DNA of 34,312 nt from Alphaproteobacteria bacterium. Lineage in GTDB: Bacteria > Pseudomonadota > Alphaproteobacteria > UBA828. This document shows positions 8,245 through 17,382 of the stretch, in pieces. The DNA lies in the NCBI GenBank assembly GCA_022823305.1, contig JAJDXK010000055.1:1-34312 (forward strand), given 5' to 3'. Made by a program: the position numbers and the translations under genes. The stretch's first letter is position 1, and each line of letters begins with the position of its first letter. The notes below the pieces were generated by a model, which was not told where the DNA came from, did not search any database, and worked only from the letters and a program-made list of their open reading frames with translations.

Positions 8245-9480
8245 GCGGCGGTTCCGAAGGACCGTGCCGTCGGCCTCCAGGGCCTCGATCTCGTCCGCCC
8301 CGTAGCCGAGCTCGGCGAGGATGGCGGCGGTGTCGGCGCCGAGGGCAGGCGCCGCGCGGCGCGGCATCACCTCCCCGTCCACGGTGATCGGCTGGCGCAC
8401 CAGGCGCGTGGTGCCGCGCCCGGGGTGCGGCACCTCCTGCACCATGCGCCGCTCCGCGGCGAAGTCGCTCGCGAGCGCGCCGGCCACGTCGTTGACGGGC
8501 GCGCACGGAAGGACGCCGGCGAGGCGCTCCAGCCACGCCTCGGTGGTGCGTGTCAGGAACACCTCTTCCAGTCGCCGCACCACCTCCTCGCGGTTCTCGT
8601 AGCGCGCCGCGAAGTCGCGCATCAGGGGGTCGTCGATCCACTCGGGCCGCTCCATGGCGCGGCAGAGCACGGGCCAGAAGTTGGCCTTGTTTGCCATCAC
8701 GAAGAGCCAGCCGTCGGCGGTGCGGTAGAGCTCGCTCGGCACCAGCGAGGGATGGCCCGAGCGCGCCACGCGCCTCGGCTCGAAGCCCTCGTTGAGGTGC
8801 CAGGTCGCGGGATAGCTCAGGTTGTTCATCGCCACGTCGTAGAGCGGCGTGTCGATGTCCATGCCCTTTCCGCTCGCGCGCGCCCGCATCACGCCCGAGA
8901 CCAGCGCCAGCGCCGCGGTGAGCCCGCCCATGAAGTCGACGATCGAGAGCCCGAAGCGGGTCGGCACGCTGTCCGGCTCCCCGGTCATGGAGAGGTAGCC
9001 GGCCTCCGCCTGCATCACGTAGTCGAGGCCGGGCCAGGCGGCGCGCTCGTTGTCGCGGCCGTAGGCCGAGAGGTGCACGCAGACCAGCCGCGGGTTGACG
9101 GCGCCGAGGCTCGCGTAGTCGAGCCCGAGGGTCGCCGGCAGGTCGCCCCGCAGGTTGTTGATGAGCGCGTCGGCGCGCGCCGCGAGCCGCTCCAGGACCT
9201 CGCGGCCGCGCGGCTTCTTGAGGTCCAGCGCGAGGCAGCGCTTGTTGCAGCTGAAGGTCTGGTAGAAGAGGCTGTCGCCGTCCTCGGCATAGGGCAGGAC
9301 ATGGCGCCCCATCTCGCCGCCGACCTGGTGATTCTCGATCTTGATGACGTCGGCGCCGAGATCGGCGAGGTACATGGTGCCGAAGGGCGCGGCGCCGTAC
9401 TGCTCGACCGAGACGACGGTGAGCCCTTCGAGCGGCCGCACAGGGGCCGCCGAAGGCGCTGCGGCGGCCTCCTCGCTCAC
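8236..9480 (-). CDS. CaiB/BaiF family III CoA transferase
   Basis: This 414-residue family III CoA transferase would move CoA between carboxylic acids in the cytoplasm. The N-terminal motif LADLGADVIKIEN is characteristic. The likely catalytic aspartate, which forms the enzyme-acyl anhydride, is D182 in the SIVDFMGGLTAAL helix. The C-terminal half carries the usual APVNDV segment. Its ATG overlaps the stop of the upstream acyl-CoA dehydrogenase by four bases (9477-9480), so the two are almost certainly one transcript and probably consecutive steps: acid activation and alpha,beta-dehydrogenation. The acid is unknown. Confidence 0.93.
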   Translation of the reverse strand: MSEEAAAAPSAAPVRPLEGLTVVSVEQYGAAPFGTMYLADLGADVIKIENHQVGGEMGRHVLPYAEDGDSLFYQTFSCNKRCLALDLKKPRGREVLERLAARADALINNLRGDLPATLGLDYASLGAVNPRLVCVHLSAYGRDNERAAWPGLDYVMQAEAGYLSMTGEPDSVPTRFGLSIVDFMGGLTAALALVSGVMRARASGKGMDIDTPLYDVAMNNLSYPATWHLNEGFEPRRVARSGHPSLVPSELYRTADGWLFVMANKANFWPVLCRAMERPEWIDDPLMRDFAARYENREEVVRRLEEVFLTRTTEAWLERLAGVLPCAPVNDVAGALASDFAAERRMVQEVPHPGRGTTRLVRQPITVDGEVMPRRAAPALGADTAAILAELGYGADEIEALEADGTVLRNRRSG

Positions 9481-10646
9481 GCCGGGTTACGCTCGATCAG
9501 CTGGCGCGCGATGATCAGCCGCTGGATCTCGTTGGTGCCCTCGCCGATGCAGAGCAGCGGCGCGTCCCGGTACATCCGCTCGATCGGGAACTCCTTGGAG
9601 TAGCCATAGCCGCCGTGGATGCGCATGGCCTCGATGCTGTTCTCGAGCGCGGCCTCGGTGGCGAAGAGCTTGGCGATGCCGGCCTCCATGTCGCAGCGCT
9701 GGCCGGTCTCGTAGGCGAGCGCCGCGCGCTCGGTGAGCAGCCGCGCGGCCTCGGTGCGGGTGACCATGTCGGCGAGCTTGATCTGGATCGCCTGGTGCTG
9801 GCAGATCGCCTTGCCGAAGGTCTTGCGCTCCTGGGAGTAGCGCACCGCCTCGTCGAGGCACGACTGGGCGACGCCGACGCCGCGCGCGGCCACGTTGATG
9901 CGGCCGAGCTCGAGCCCGCTCAGCGCGTGCTGCAGGCCCTTGCCCTCGACCCCGCCGATCAGCCTGTCCGCGTCGATGCGGTAGTCCTCGAAGGCGAGCT
10001 CGGCGGTGTCGATGCCGCGGTAGCCGAGCTTCTCCAGCTTGCGGCTGACGCGAAAGCCCTCGCCCTTCTCGGCGAGGAAGAGGCTCATGCCCTTGTGGCG
10101 GGGCTCGGCGCCCGGGTCGGTCTTGACCAGCAGCGCGAGGCAGGTGCCGTGGATGCTATTGGTGATCCAGGTCTTGGCGCCGTTGACGACGTAGGCGTTG
10201 TTGCCCTCGCGCTTCGCCGTGGTGCGGATCGCCTGCAGGTCGGTGCCGCAGTCGGGCTCGGTGAGCGCGAGTCCGCCGCGCAGCTCGCCGCTGGCGAAGC
10301 GGGGCAGGTAGGCGTCGCGCTGGTCGTCGGTGCCGAAGCGCTCGACCGCCGCCGCCATGATGAGGTGCGAGTTGATGAGGCCGCTCACCGACATCCAGGC
10401 GTGGGAGAGCCGCTCGATCACCTTGGCATAGGTGGTGATCGGCAGGCCGAGGCCGCCGTACTCCTCGGAGATGGTGGCGCCGAAGAGGCCCATCTCCTTC
10501 ATCTTCTCGACGATATCCTCGGGGTAGATGTCGTCGTGCTCCAGCGCGGCGACGTGGGGGCGGACATCGCGGTCCAGGAATCGTTCGATTCCGTCGAGAA
10601 TCAGCGCTTCCTGCTCCTTGTCCACGGTCTCTGCCGGGCTTTCCAT
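9477..10646 (-). CDS. Acyl-CoA dehydrogenase
   Basis: This 389-residue FAD enzyme oxidises an acyl-CoA to the 2-enoyl-CoA and passes electrons to ETF. The three family domains are clear: N-terminal helices, the middle beta domain with ALTEPDCGTDLQAI and the WITNS segment, and the C-terminal helical domain. The catalytic base is E369 in CIGEGTNEIQR, the position used by medium/short-chain enzymes. GGAGGGGAG lies upstream of the ATG. It is the first gene of a two-gene minus-strand operon with the CoA transferase and is divergent from the polyamine-type transporter operon. The chain-length or branched substrate cannot be determined from sequence alone. Confidence 0.95.
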   Translation of the reverse strand: MESPAETVDKEQEALILDGIERFLDRDVRPHVAALEHDDIYPEDIVEKMKEMGLFGATISEEYGGLGLPITTYAKVIERLSHAWMSVSGLINSHLIMAAAVERFGTDDQRDAYLPRFASGELRGGLALTEPDCGTDLQAIRTTAKREGNNAYVVNGAKTWITNSIHGTCLALLVKTDPGAEPRHKGMSLFLAEKGEGFRVSRKLEKLGYRGIDTAELAFEDYRIDADRLIGGVEGKGLQHALSGLELGRINVAARGVGVAQSCLDEAVRYSQERKTFGKAICQHQAIQIKLADMVTRTEAARLLTERAALAYETGQRCDMEAGIAKLFATEAALENSIEAMRIHGGYGYSKEFPIERMYRDAPLLCIGEGTNEIQRLIIARQLIERNPA

Positions 10647-10714
10647 CGCCTGTCACTCCCCTCCGCCGGTTCGCGCGCCGCGAGCATATCCTGCCGATCT
10701 GGTATATAAAATGC

Positions 10715-10743
10715 TTGAGGCCGCGACGTGTGGCGGGTATGTC
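10715..10743 (+). promoter_or_regulatory. Candidate sigma-70-like promoter of the transporter/hyuAB operon
   Basis: TTGAGG at 10715-10720 and TATGTC at 10738-10743 are 17 bases apart, in a locally A+T-richer patch that also contains GTATATAAAAT. It lies about 80 bases upstream of the ATPase start in the 175-bp divergent gap. Box matches are partial, so this is only a candidate. Confidence 0.3.
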
Positions 10744-10764
10744 AACCTGTCGCGGTAGCGACGA

Positions 10765-10811
10765 CGTGGGCCCAAGGGAGCGGCCAGACTCCCGCCGTGG
10801 GCCGAAGGGAC
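10765..10811. repeat. Imperfect 16-bp direct repeats 31 bp apart
   Basis: CGTGGGCCCAAGGGAG (10765-10780) and CGTGGGCCGAAGGGAC (10796-10811) differ at two positions, and their starts are 31 bases apart, close to three DNA turns. This is what a paired operator would look like. The second copy also contains an AAGGGA that could act as a ribosome-binding site, so a regulatory role is uncertain. Confidence 0.45.
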
Positions 10812-10821
10812 GCTGGGAGCC

Positions 10822-11946
10822 ATGGCAGAACGCGGCGACGTTGAAATCAGGGGCGTGACCAAGCGGTTCGGCCCCACTGTAGCTGTCGAGGACATCGATC
10901 TCACCATACCCGACGGCAGCTATTGCTGCCTGCTCGGGCCGAGCGGCTGCGGCAAGACGACGCTCTTGCGCATCATCGCCGGTCACGAGGTGCCCACGGA
11001 AGGCGACGTGCTGATCGGCGGCGAATCGGTGATCGGCAAGCCCACCGGGCAGCGTGGCACGTCCATGATGTTCCAGAGCTACGCGCTCTTCCCGCATCTG
11101 ACGGTGCTGGACAACGTCGCCTTCAGCCTGAAGATGAAGGGCGTCAACAAGGGCGAGCGCCGCGAGCGCGCCTACGAGGTGCTGCAGCGGGTGCAGCTGG
11201 ACCCGCTGGCCGATCGCATGCCGGCGCAGCTTTCCGGCGGGCAGCAGCAGCGTGTCGCGCTCGCCCGTTCGCTGATCACCAACCCCAAGGTGCTGTTGCT
11301 GGACGAGCCGCTGTCGGCGCTCGACGAGTTCCTGCGCCTGCAGATGCGTGCCGAGCTCAAGCACATCCAGATCGATCTCGGCATCACCTTCATCCACGTC
11401 ACCCACACCCAGCCCGAGGCGCTGGCCATCGCCGACATGGTCGTGGTGATGGACACCGGCCATATCGAGCAGGCGGCGACGGGGCCGGAGATCTACGACG
11501 AGCCGCGCACCACCTATGTGGCGGAGTTCATGGGCGGCTGGAACGTGTTCGCCGGCAAGGTCTCGGGCATCGAGAGCAACCAGGTGACGGTGGCGGGCGC
11601 CGAGGGCGACCAGTTCCACCTGCCGCGCGACGGCCACGAGGTGGGCCAGGAGGTCAACTTCGGCGTCCGGCGCGACAAGGTGCATCTCGCAAGCGGCGAG
11701 GTCGAGACCGACCGCGGCAACACCCTGGGCGGCACCGTCCACGCCATCGAGTACCAGGGCAACTGGGTCAAGCTCACCATGACCCGGGAGGAGAAGCGAG
11801 AGCTGGTCGCGGTGATCGAGGATCGCGAGTACTTCGCCAACCCGACCAAGGTGGGCGACCAGGTCACCGTCACCTGGGCGAGCGACGACGTGCGCGTGAT
11901 GGAGCGCGCCCGCGGCGCCCAGAACCTGATCGGGGAGACTTTCTAG
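10822..11946 (+). CDS. Polyamine-type ABC transporter ATP-binding protein (PotA-like)
   Basis: This 374-residue ATPase powers import by the complex encoded downstream. It has Walker A GPSGCGKTT from G39, Q-loop FQSYALFP, signature LSGGQQQR from residue 137, Walker B with D161/E162, and an H-loop in HVTHTQPEA. A C-terminal TOBE-type beta domain follows from about residue 240, as in PotA/FbpC-type ATPases. It is the first gene of a run with a binding protein, two permeases and hyuA/hyuB. PotA-like proteins serve transporters for polyamines, and their relatives carry other organic cations, amino-acid derivatives or phosphonates, so the substrate is open. Confidence 0.93.
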   Translation: MAERGDVEIRGVTKRFGPTVAVEDIDLTIPDGSYCCLLGPSGCGKTTLLRIIAGHEVPTEGDVLIGGESVIGKPTGQRGTSMMFQSYALFPHLTVLDNVAFSLKMKGVNKGERRERAYEVLQRVQLDPLADRMPAQLSGGQQQRVALARSLITNPKVLLLDEPLSALDEFLRLQMRAELKHIQIDLGITFIHVTHTQPEALAIADMVVVMDTGHIEQAATGPEIYDEPRTTYVAEFMGGWNVFAGKVSGIESNQVTVAGAEGDQFHLPRDGHEVGQEVNFGVRRDKVHLASGEVETDRGNTLGGTVHAIEYQGNWVKLTMTREEKRELVAVIEDREYFANPTKVGDQVTVTWASDDVRVMERARGAQNLIGETF

Positions 11947-12058
11947 TTTATCCGAGGTGGCGCCCGCCGGCGGCCGCCACGCTGCTTCACCCGAGGAAAC
12001 CATCGTCCGGGCCGGCGACAGGGCGACCATTCGAGGAACGCAGGCGAGGGAGGAAGAG

Positions 12059-13366
12059 ATGAAGAGGATCAAGAGCCACAAGATCGAGACCGGCGTGAGC
12101 CGCCGCTCGGTCCTCAAGGGAACGGCGGCCGTGGCCGGCGTTGCCGCCGCGGGCACGCTCAGCGGCGGCTTCCCCACGTTGTGGGCGCAGGACATCAAGG
12201 ACATCACCGTCCGCACCGTCGGCATGGCGGTCTCCAACATGAAGCCGCTCGAGGACATGGCCAACGAGGCCCTGGACTTCACCGTGCGTCAGACCGCCGC
12301 CGAGATTCCGGCGATTCAGTCGCGCGCGCTGACCCAGCCCAACTCGGGCGACCTCTTCGAGCCGCCCTACATGCTGATGAAGTTCATGTGGCCCTCGGGC
12401 AACTTCCAGGCGTGGGACACCACCAAGCTGCCCGAATGGGACACGGTGGTCGACCTCTACAAGGCACCGGGCAAGATCTGGCCGGACGCCTGGTTCGGCG
12501 ACGGCCAGAACCCGAGCACCGTGGCCTACACCTCGGGCCCCGATTCGACCGACTTCGTCGAAGCGGGCTCGACCCAGTGGATCACCAACCACCCGGTGCT
12601 GCACAACGCCGACACGCTCGGCATCCGGCCCGACCTGATCGGCCGGCCCATCGATTCCTGGGCCGAGCTGGTCAATCCGGAATTCGCCGGCAAGGCGGCG
12701 CTCGTCGCCTTCCCGCAGATCGGCCTCATGGACGCCGCCCAGGCGTTCCAGGGCAACGGCGAGATCGAGTACGGCGACAAGGGCAACATGACCCGCGAGG
12801 AGATCGACTACTCGATCGACCGCCTCATTCAGCTCAAGAACGACGGCCACTGGCGCGTCCTCTGGTCGACCTTCAACGAGTCGGTCCAGCTCATGGTGGA
12901 GGGCGAGGTCGTCATCCAGTCCATGTGGTCGCCGGCGGTGACCGCCGTGCGTGAGCAGGGCGTGCCCTGCATCTATCAGGATCTCAAGGAAGGCTACCGC
13001 TCCTGGACCCTGGGGCATCTGCTGCCGAAGCATGTCGAGGGCAAGAAGCTCGGCGCCGTCTACGACTACGTGACGTGGTACCACTCGGGCCCGGCCGGGG
13101 CGTTCTTCGCGCGCCAGGGCTACTATGTGGTGACGCCCGACAACACCCAGAAGCACCTGCCCGAAGCCGAGTGGGACTTCTGGTTCGAGGGCAAGCCCGC
13201 CACGGTCGACATCTACAGCCCCTTCGGCAAGCTGATGGAGAAGGTGGGTGCGGTGCGCGACGGCGGCTCCTACAAGAACCGCATGGGCCGCGTCGCGGTG
13301 TGGAACTCGGTCATGAACGAGAACGAGTACCTCACCGACCGCTGGAACGAGTTCATCGCCGCGTAA
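12059..13366 (+). CDS. Tat-exported extracellular solute-binding protein (PotD-like family)
   Basis: The 435-residue protein is the substrate receptor of the importer. It begins with a twin-arginine signal: SRRSVLKG at residues 14-21, followed by an alanine/glycine-rich hydrophobic segment and likely cleavage after LWA near residue 43, so it is exported folded. The mature part matches family-1 extracellular solute-binding proteins, with the GYRSWTLGH and YHSGPAGAFFARQGYY segments in the C-terminal lobe. AGGGAGGAAG precedes the ATG. The gene is followed by a stem-loop with a T-rich tail before the permeases. The ligand is unknown; linkage to HyuA/HyuB suggests a cyclic amide or amino-acid derivative. 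Confidence 0.9.
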   Translation: MKRIKSHKIETGVSRRSVLKGTAAVAGVAAAGTLSGGFPTLWAQDIKDITVRTVGMAVSNMKPLEDMANEALDFTVRQTAAEIPAIQSRALTQPNSGDLFEPPYMLMKFMWPSGNFQAWDTTKLPEWDTVVDLYKAPGKIWPDAWFGDGQNPSTVAYTSGPDSTDFVEAGSTQWITNHPVLHNADTLGIRPDLIGRPIDSWAELVNPEFAGKAALVAFPQIGLMDAAQAFQGNGEIEYGDKGNMTREEIDYSIDRLIQLKNDGHWRVLWSTFNESVQLMVEGEVVIQSMWSPAVTAVREQGVPCIYQDLKEGYRSWTLGHLLPKHVEGKKLGAVYDYVTWYHSGPAGAFFARQGYYVVTPDNTQKHLPEAEWDFWFEGKPATVDIYSPFGKLMEKVGAVRDGGSYKNRMGRVAVWNSVMNENEYLTDRWNEFIAA

Positions 13367-13381
13367 GCGGAGGGAGCATCT

Positions 13382-13425
13382 GGGAGTGCGGGTCGGCGAC
13401 GCGTCCCGCACTCCCACTTTCTTTT
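13382..13425 (+). terminator. Strong stem-loop with T-rich tail inside the ABC operon
   Basis: A perfect 11-bp stem (13382-13392 with 13405-13415) encloses a 12-base loop and is followed by a T-rich run (ACTTTCTTTT). This is a typical intrinsic terminator shape. It sits between the binding-protein gene and the first permease, so read-through is needed for the rest of the operon unless the permeases have their own promoter. It probably sets a high binding-protein to permease ratio. Confidence 0.75.
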
Positions 13426-13465
13426 GTGATCTCTGAAGACACCAATTGCCCGAGAGTCAGCGCTA

Positions 13466-14335
13466 ATGGCGGCGATCAACGCTATATTCAGTCGCTACGC
13501 GACGGCGCTGCAGATTTCGCCGCTGCTGATCACGCTGCTCTTCTTCCTGATCGGGCCGGTGATCGTGATCGTGATCATCAGCCTGTGGAATTTCAACGGC
13601 TTCATGATGGTGGAGGGCGACTGGACCTTCTCCAATTACATCAAGTTGTTCTCCAAGAATCTCACTCTCGACAACTATTTGCAGACCCTGAAGATGCTGG
13701 CGATCACGCTGGCCATCACGACGGTTCTCGGCTTCACACTCGCCTATTTCCTGGTATTCGACCTCATTCAGCTCAGGACCAAGCTGCTCCTCTTCCTGCT
13801 CTGCGTCGTGCCCTTCTGGACTTCCGGCGTCATCCGCATGGTGGCCTGGCTGCCCTTCCTGGGGAAGGAGGGGATCATCAACCAGGCGGTGATGGCGGTC
13901 GGCATATCGGACACGCCGCTCGAATTCCTCCTGTTCTCGGAATTCGCCGTCTTTCTGTCTTACATACAGATATTTACGCTCTTCATGATGGCGCCGCTCT
14001 TTAACGTCATGGCGCGTATCAACCGCGACCTGATCGAGGCCGCGAAGGACAACGGCGCCTCCGGGCTCCAGATCCTGATGCACGTGATCATCCCGCTCTG
14101 CAAGCCGGGCCTCGCCATCGGCGCGATCTTCGTGACCGCCCTCGTGGCGAGCGATTTCACGGCGATCCGCATCCTGAGCGGCGCGCAGGTCGGCACGGTC
14201 ATGGCCTCGATGAGCAACCAGATCTACAATGTCCAATACCCGCCGGCCTCGGCCTCGGCCATCGTTCTTCTGCTGGCCGTGCTGTTGATCGTCGGCATGA
14301 TCATGCGCCTCGTCGACGTGCGGAAGCAGCTCTAG
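13466..14335 (+). CDS. ABC transporter permease (PotB-like)
   Basis: This 289-residue inner-membrane protein has about six hydrophobic segments, the first at residues 18-40. The cytoplasmic EAA loop, which contacts the ATPase, reads EAAKDNGASGLQILMHVIIP near residue 190. It forms the translocation channel together with the next gene product. It looks less G+C-rich than most neighbours, partly because of hydrophobic codons. The start codon lies about 40 bases after the T-run of the intra-operon hairpin, and the stop is two bases before the second permease start. Confidence 0.92.
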   Translation: MAAINAIFSRYATALQISPLLITLLFFLIGPVIVIVIISLWNFNGFMMVEGDWTFSNYIKLFSKNLTLDNYLQTLKMLAITLAITTVLGFTLAYFLVFDLIQLRTKLLLFLLCVVPFWTSGVIRMVAWLPFLGKEGIINQAVMAVGISDTPLEFLLFSEFAVFLSYIQIFTLFMMAPLFNVMARINRDLIEAAKDNGASGLQILMHVIIPLCKPGLAIGAIFVTALVASDFTAIRILSGAQVGTVMASMSNQIYNVQYPPASASAIVLLLAVLLIVGMIMRLVDVRKQL

Positions 14336-14337
14336 CC

Positions 14338-15201
14338 ATGGAAACGGAATACAGACGGGCGCCGGGCTACTGGCCGCGTGCGGCGATCTTCTACCTGTAC
14401 CTCCTGTTCCTCTACGGGCCGATCGTCATCATCGTGATTCTCTCGTTCCAGGACGACGGCGCCTCGCTCTCCTTCCCGATGCAGGGCTTCTCGCTCTTCT
14501 GGTTCAAGGAGGTGATCGATCCGAGCTATATCGGCGATTTCCGCTGGCCCTTCGGCCGCTCGCTGATCCTCGGCCTGATCGTGATGGTGCTCACCATGGG
14601 CATCTCGTTCCTTGCCGGTCTCGCGTTCCGCAAGAATTTCATCGGCAACATCGTGGTCTTCTATCTGGTGGTCGCCAGCCTGATCTGCCCCTCGATCCTG
14701 ATCAGCCTGGGCATCGGGCTGGGCTTCTCCAACCTGGGCATGACCAGCCAGTGGTGGTCGGGCGCTCTCGGCGCGCACCTGAGCTGGACGCTGCCCTTCG
14801 GCGTCCTCATCATGCTGGCGGTGTTCAGCCGGCTCGACCCGAGGCTGGAAGAGGCGGCCAGGGACCAGGGCGCGACCCAGTGGCAGGCGCTCCGCTACGT
14901 CATCGTGCCCATCACGCTGCCCGGACTCATCGGTGTGGCGCTCTTCGGTTTCACGCTCTCCTACGACGAGTTCCCCCGCACATCCTCTGTGGCGGGCGAA
15001 TTCAACACGCTCCCGGTCGAGCTCGTGAATACGCTGACCCTGGCGGCGACGCCGGCGATCTACGCCATCGGCACGATGACGACGGTGTTCTCGCTCGTGG
15101 TCATCTTCGTGAGCTTCCTGGCTGTCTACATCATCCAGAAACGGCGGACCGGCGCCGGTTTCAACATCGCCAAAAAGGCGGAAAAGGCGTCGGAGGGCTA
15201 G
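14338..15201 (+). CDS. ABC transporter permease (PotC-like)
   Basis: The 287-residue second permease subunit has a similar six-segment layout and an EAA loop EAARDQGATQWQALRYVIVP near residue 175. It follows the first permease by two bases, consistent with translational coupling, and would form a heterodimer with it. The charged C-terminus (QKRRTGAGFNIAKKAEKA) is cytoplasmic. A gap of 109 bases, G+C-rich with short repeated GGGCGCCG elements but no clear terminator, separates it from hyuA. Confidence 0.92.
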   Translation: METEYRRAPGYWPRAAIFYLYLLFLYGPIVIIVILSFQDDGASLSFPMQGFSLFWFKEVIDPSYIGDFRWPFGRSLILGLIVMVLTMGISFLAGLAFRKNFIGNIVVFYLVVASLICPSILISLGIGLGFSNLGMTSQWWSGALGAHLSWTLPFGVLIMLAVFSRLDPRLEEAARDQGATQWQALRYVIVPITLPGLIGVALFGFTLSYDEFPRTSSVAGEFNTLPVELVNTLTLAATPAIYAIGTMTTVFSLVVIFVSFLAVYIIQKRRTGAGFNIAKKAEKASEG

Positions 15202-15310
15202 GCCGGGCGGGTCACCGCGGACAGGGGCGGGCGCCGAGCCCTAACGGGCGCCGGCCGCTGCGCCGCGCCGGCGTGGTCTCGGTCGCGTTCCGTGATTGGA
15301 AGGAGGAAGC

Positions 15311-17365
15311 ATGGCTTTTCGCTTAGGGGTGGACGTCGGCGGTACGTTCACCGATCTCCTGCTCATCGACGAATCGAGCGGTGGCACCTTCCGTGCCAAG
15401 GTGCCCTCGACTCCGCAGGATTCCTCGGTCGGCGTGCTCAGCGGCATCGAGCGGGTGTGCGCAAACGCCGGCGTCGAGCCGGCCGAGATCACCCACGTGA
15501 TGCACGGCACCACGGTGGCGACCAACACCATCCTCGAGGGCAAGGGCGCCCGCGTCGGCCTGGTGACCAGCGAGGGCTACGGGCAGATGCTGCAGATCGC
15601 CCGCTCCTTCGTGCCCGGCATCCTGGCCGGCTGGATCATCTGGCCCAAGCCCGAGCCGCTGGCGCCGCTCGAGCTCACCGTCGAGGCCGATGAGCGCACC
15701 AGCGCCCGCGGCGAGACGGTGCGCGAGCTCAAGGAAGACGACCTGCGCGAGAAGCTCGCCCACCTCAAGGGGCAGGGGATCGAGGCGCTGACCGTCTGCC
15801 TGATGAACGCCTATGCCGGCGGCCATCACGAGGAGCGGATCCGCGCCATCGCCCACGACGTGATGCCGGGCGTGCCGGTCTCGATCTCGTCGGAGGTTCT
15901 GCCGGAGATGTACGAGTACGAGCGCGCCATCACCACGGTCGCCAACTCCTACGTGGCGCCGGTGGTGCAGGGCTACGTCGCCAACCTCGAGAAGGAGCTG
16001 AAGCAGCGCAGGATCGATGCGCATCTTCACATCCTGCGTTCGGATGGCGGTCTCGCCTCGGTCGAGGCGAGCCGCAACTCGCCGGTGAACGTGCTGATGA
16101 GCGGGCCCGCCGGCGGCGTCGCCGGCGCGCTCTGGATCGCCAGGCAGGCCGGCTATGGGAACCTGCTCACCCTCGACATGGGCGGCACGTCCACCGATGT
16201 CGCGCTGATCCTCGACGGCGTGCCGCGCAAGCGGCGCGAGACCACGGTAGGCGACGTCACCGTGCGCGCGCCCTCCCTTGACGTCCGCACCGTGGGCGCG
16301 GGCGGCGGCTCGATCGCGCATGTGCCGGAGATCACCCGTGCGCTCCGCGTCGGGCCGCAGAGCGCGGGCGCCGACCCCGGGCCTGCGGCCTACGGCAAGG
16401 GCGGCGACCAGCCCACCGTCACCGACGCCAACGTCGTGCTGGGCTATCTGCCGAGCGAGCTGATCGGCGGCGAGATGCAGCTCGACGTGGAGGCCTCGAC
16501 CGCCGCGGTGCAGACCGTGGCCACGGCGCTCGGTCTCGATCTCAAGCGGGCCGCGGCCGGAATCATCGACATCGTCAACGAGAACATGTTCGGCGCGCTC
16601 CGGCTGGTCTCGGTGCAGCAGGGCTTCGATCCGCGCGACTTCGCGCTGATCGCCTTCGGCGGGGCCGGGCCGCTGCACGCCAATGCGCTGGCGAAGCTGA
16701 TGAACTCCTGGCCGGTCATCATCCCGCCCTCGCCGGGCGTGCTCTGCGCCTACGGCGATGCGACGACGCGGGTCACCGACGAGGCCTCGATGAGCTTCGT
16801 GCGCCGCTTCTCCGAGACTTCGGACACCGAGGTGCGCGGCATCCTCGACGATCTCGAGGCCCGCGCCCGCCAGGAGCTCGACGCCGAGGGCATCGCGCGC
16901 GGGGATCAGTCGGTGCAGTACGAGGTGGACCTCCGCTACCACGGCCAGGGGCTGCAGCTTCCGGTGAGCTTCACCGCAGACGAGTTCGAGAGCGAGGGGC
17001 TCGGCTGCCTCGCGAGGCAGTTCGACGACGAGCACACCCAGCTCTTCACCTTCGCGCTCGACGCGGAGCACGAGATCGTGACCCTGCGCGCGATCGTGCG
17101 CGGCGCCGAGACCTTCGTCGAGGCTGGCCACGTGCCGGAGGGCGGAACGGATGCGTCGGCGGCCGCGGTTGCGAGCACTTCGGTTTACGTCGACAATCGC
17201 GACCGGGAGGCCGCCATCTACGACCGCGCCAGGCTCCAGGCCGGCAACAGGATCGAGGGGCCGGCGATCGTGACCGAGATGGATTCGACCACGCTCATCC
17301 TGCCGGGCCATGCGGGCGTGGTCGACGGATACGGCAACATCATCATCAACCCGATCGGCCACTGA
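15311..17365 (+). CDS. hyuA: Hydantoinase/oxoprolinase subunit A (HyuA family)
   Basis: The 684-residue protein belongs to the ATP-dependent HyuA family, which includes N-methylhydantoinase A, the N-terminal half of 5-oxoprolinase, and acetone/acetophenone carboxylase subunits. Actin-like ATPase motifs are visible: GVDVGGTFTDLLLIDE at the N-terminus, HGTTVATNTILEGKG, the second phosphate loop DMGGTSTDVALI, and VGAGGGSIA. I chose the ATG at 15311 because AGGAGG lies just upstream; the TTG five codons earlier overlaps that site. hyuB follows after 17 bases, and the two products should form one complex. Position behind an importer suggests the imported compound is the substrate. Hydrolase versus carboxylase cannot be decided here. 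Confidence 0.93.
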   Translation: MAFRLGVDVGGTFTDLLLIDESSGGTFRAKVPSTPQDSSVGVLSGIERVCANAGVEPAEITHVMHGTTVATNTILEGKGARVGLVTSEGYGQMLQIARSFVPGILAGWIIWPKPEPLAPLELTVEADERTSARGETVRELKEDDLREKLAHLKGQGIEALTVCLMNAYAGGHHEERIRAIAHDVMPGVPVSISSEVLPEMYEYERAITTVANSYVAPVVQGYVANLEKELKQRRIDAHLHILRSDGGLASVEASRNSPVNVLMSGPAGGVAGALWIARQAGYGNLLTLDMGGTSTDVALILDGVPRKRRETTVGDVTVRAPSLDVRTVGAGGGSIAHVPEITRALRVGPQSAGADPGPAAYGKGGDQPTVTDANVVLGYLPSELIGGEMQLDVEASTAAVQTVATALGLDLKRAAAGIIDIVNENMFGALRLVSVQQGFDPRDFALIAFGGAGPLHANALAKLMNSWPVIIPPSPGVLCAYGDATTRVTDEASMSFVRRFSETSDTEVRGILDDLEARARQELDAEGIARGDQSVQYEVDLRYHGQGLQLPVSFTADEFESEGLGCLARQFDDEHTQLFTFALDAEHEIVTLRAIVRGAETFVEAGHVPEGGTDASAAAVASTSVYVDNRDREAAIYDRARLQAGNRIEGPAIVTEMDSTTLILPGHAGVVDGYGNIIINPIGH

Positions 17366-17382
17366 GGCGGGGGAGAAGCGAC

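Noticed and set aside
15202-15310. Possible terminator or riboswitch before hyuA
   Set aside because: Repeated GGGCGCCG elements can fold, but there is no T-run and no recognisable riboswitch core.
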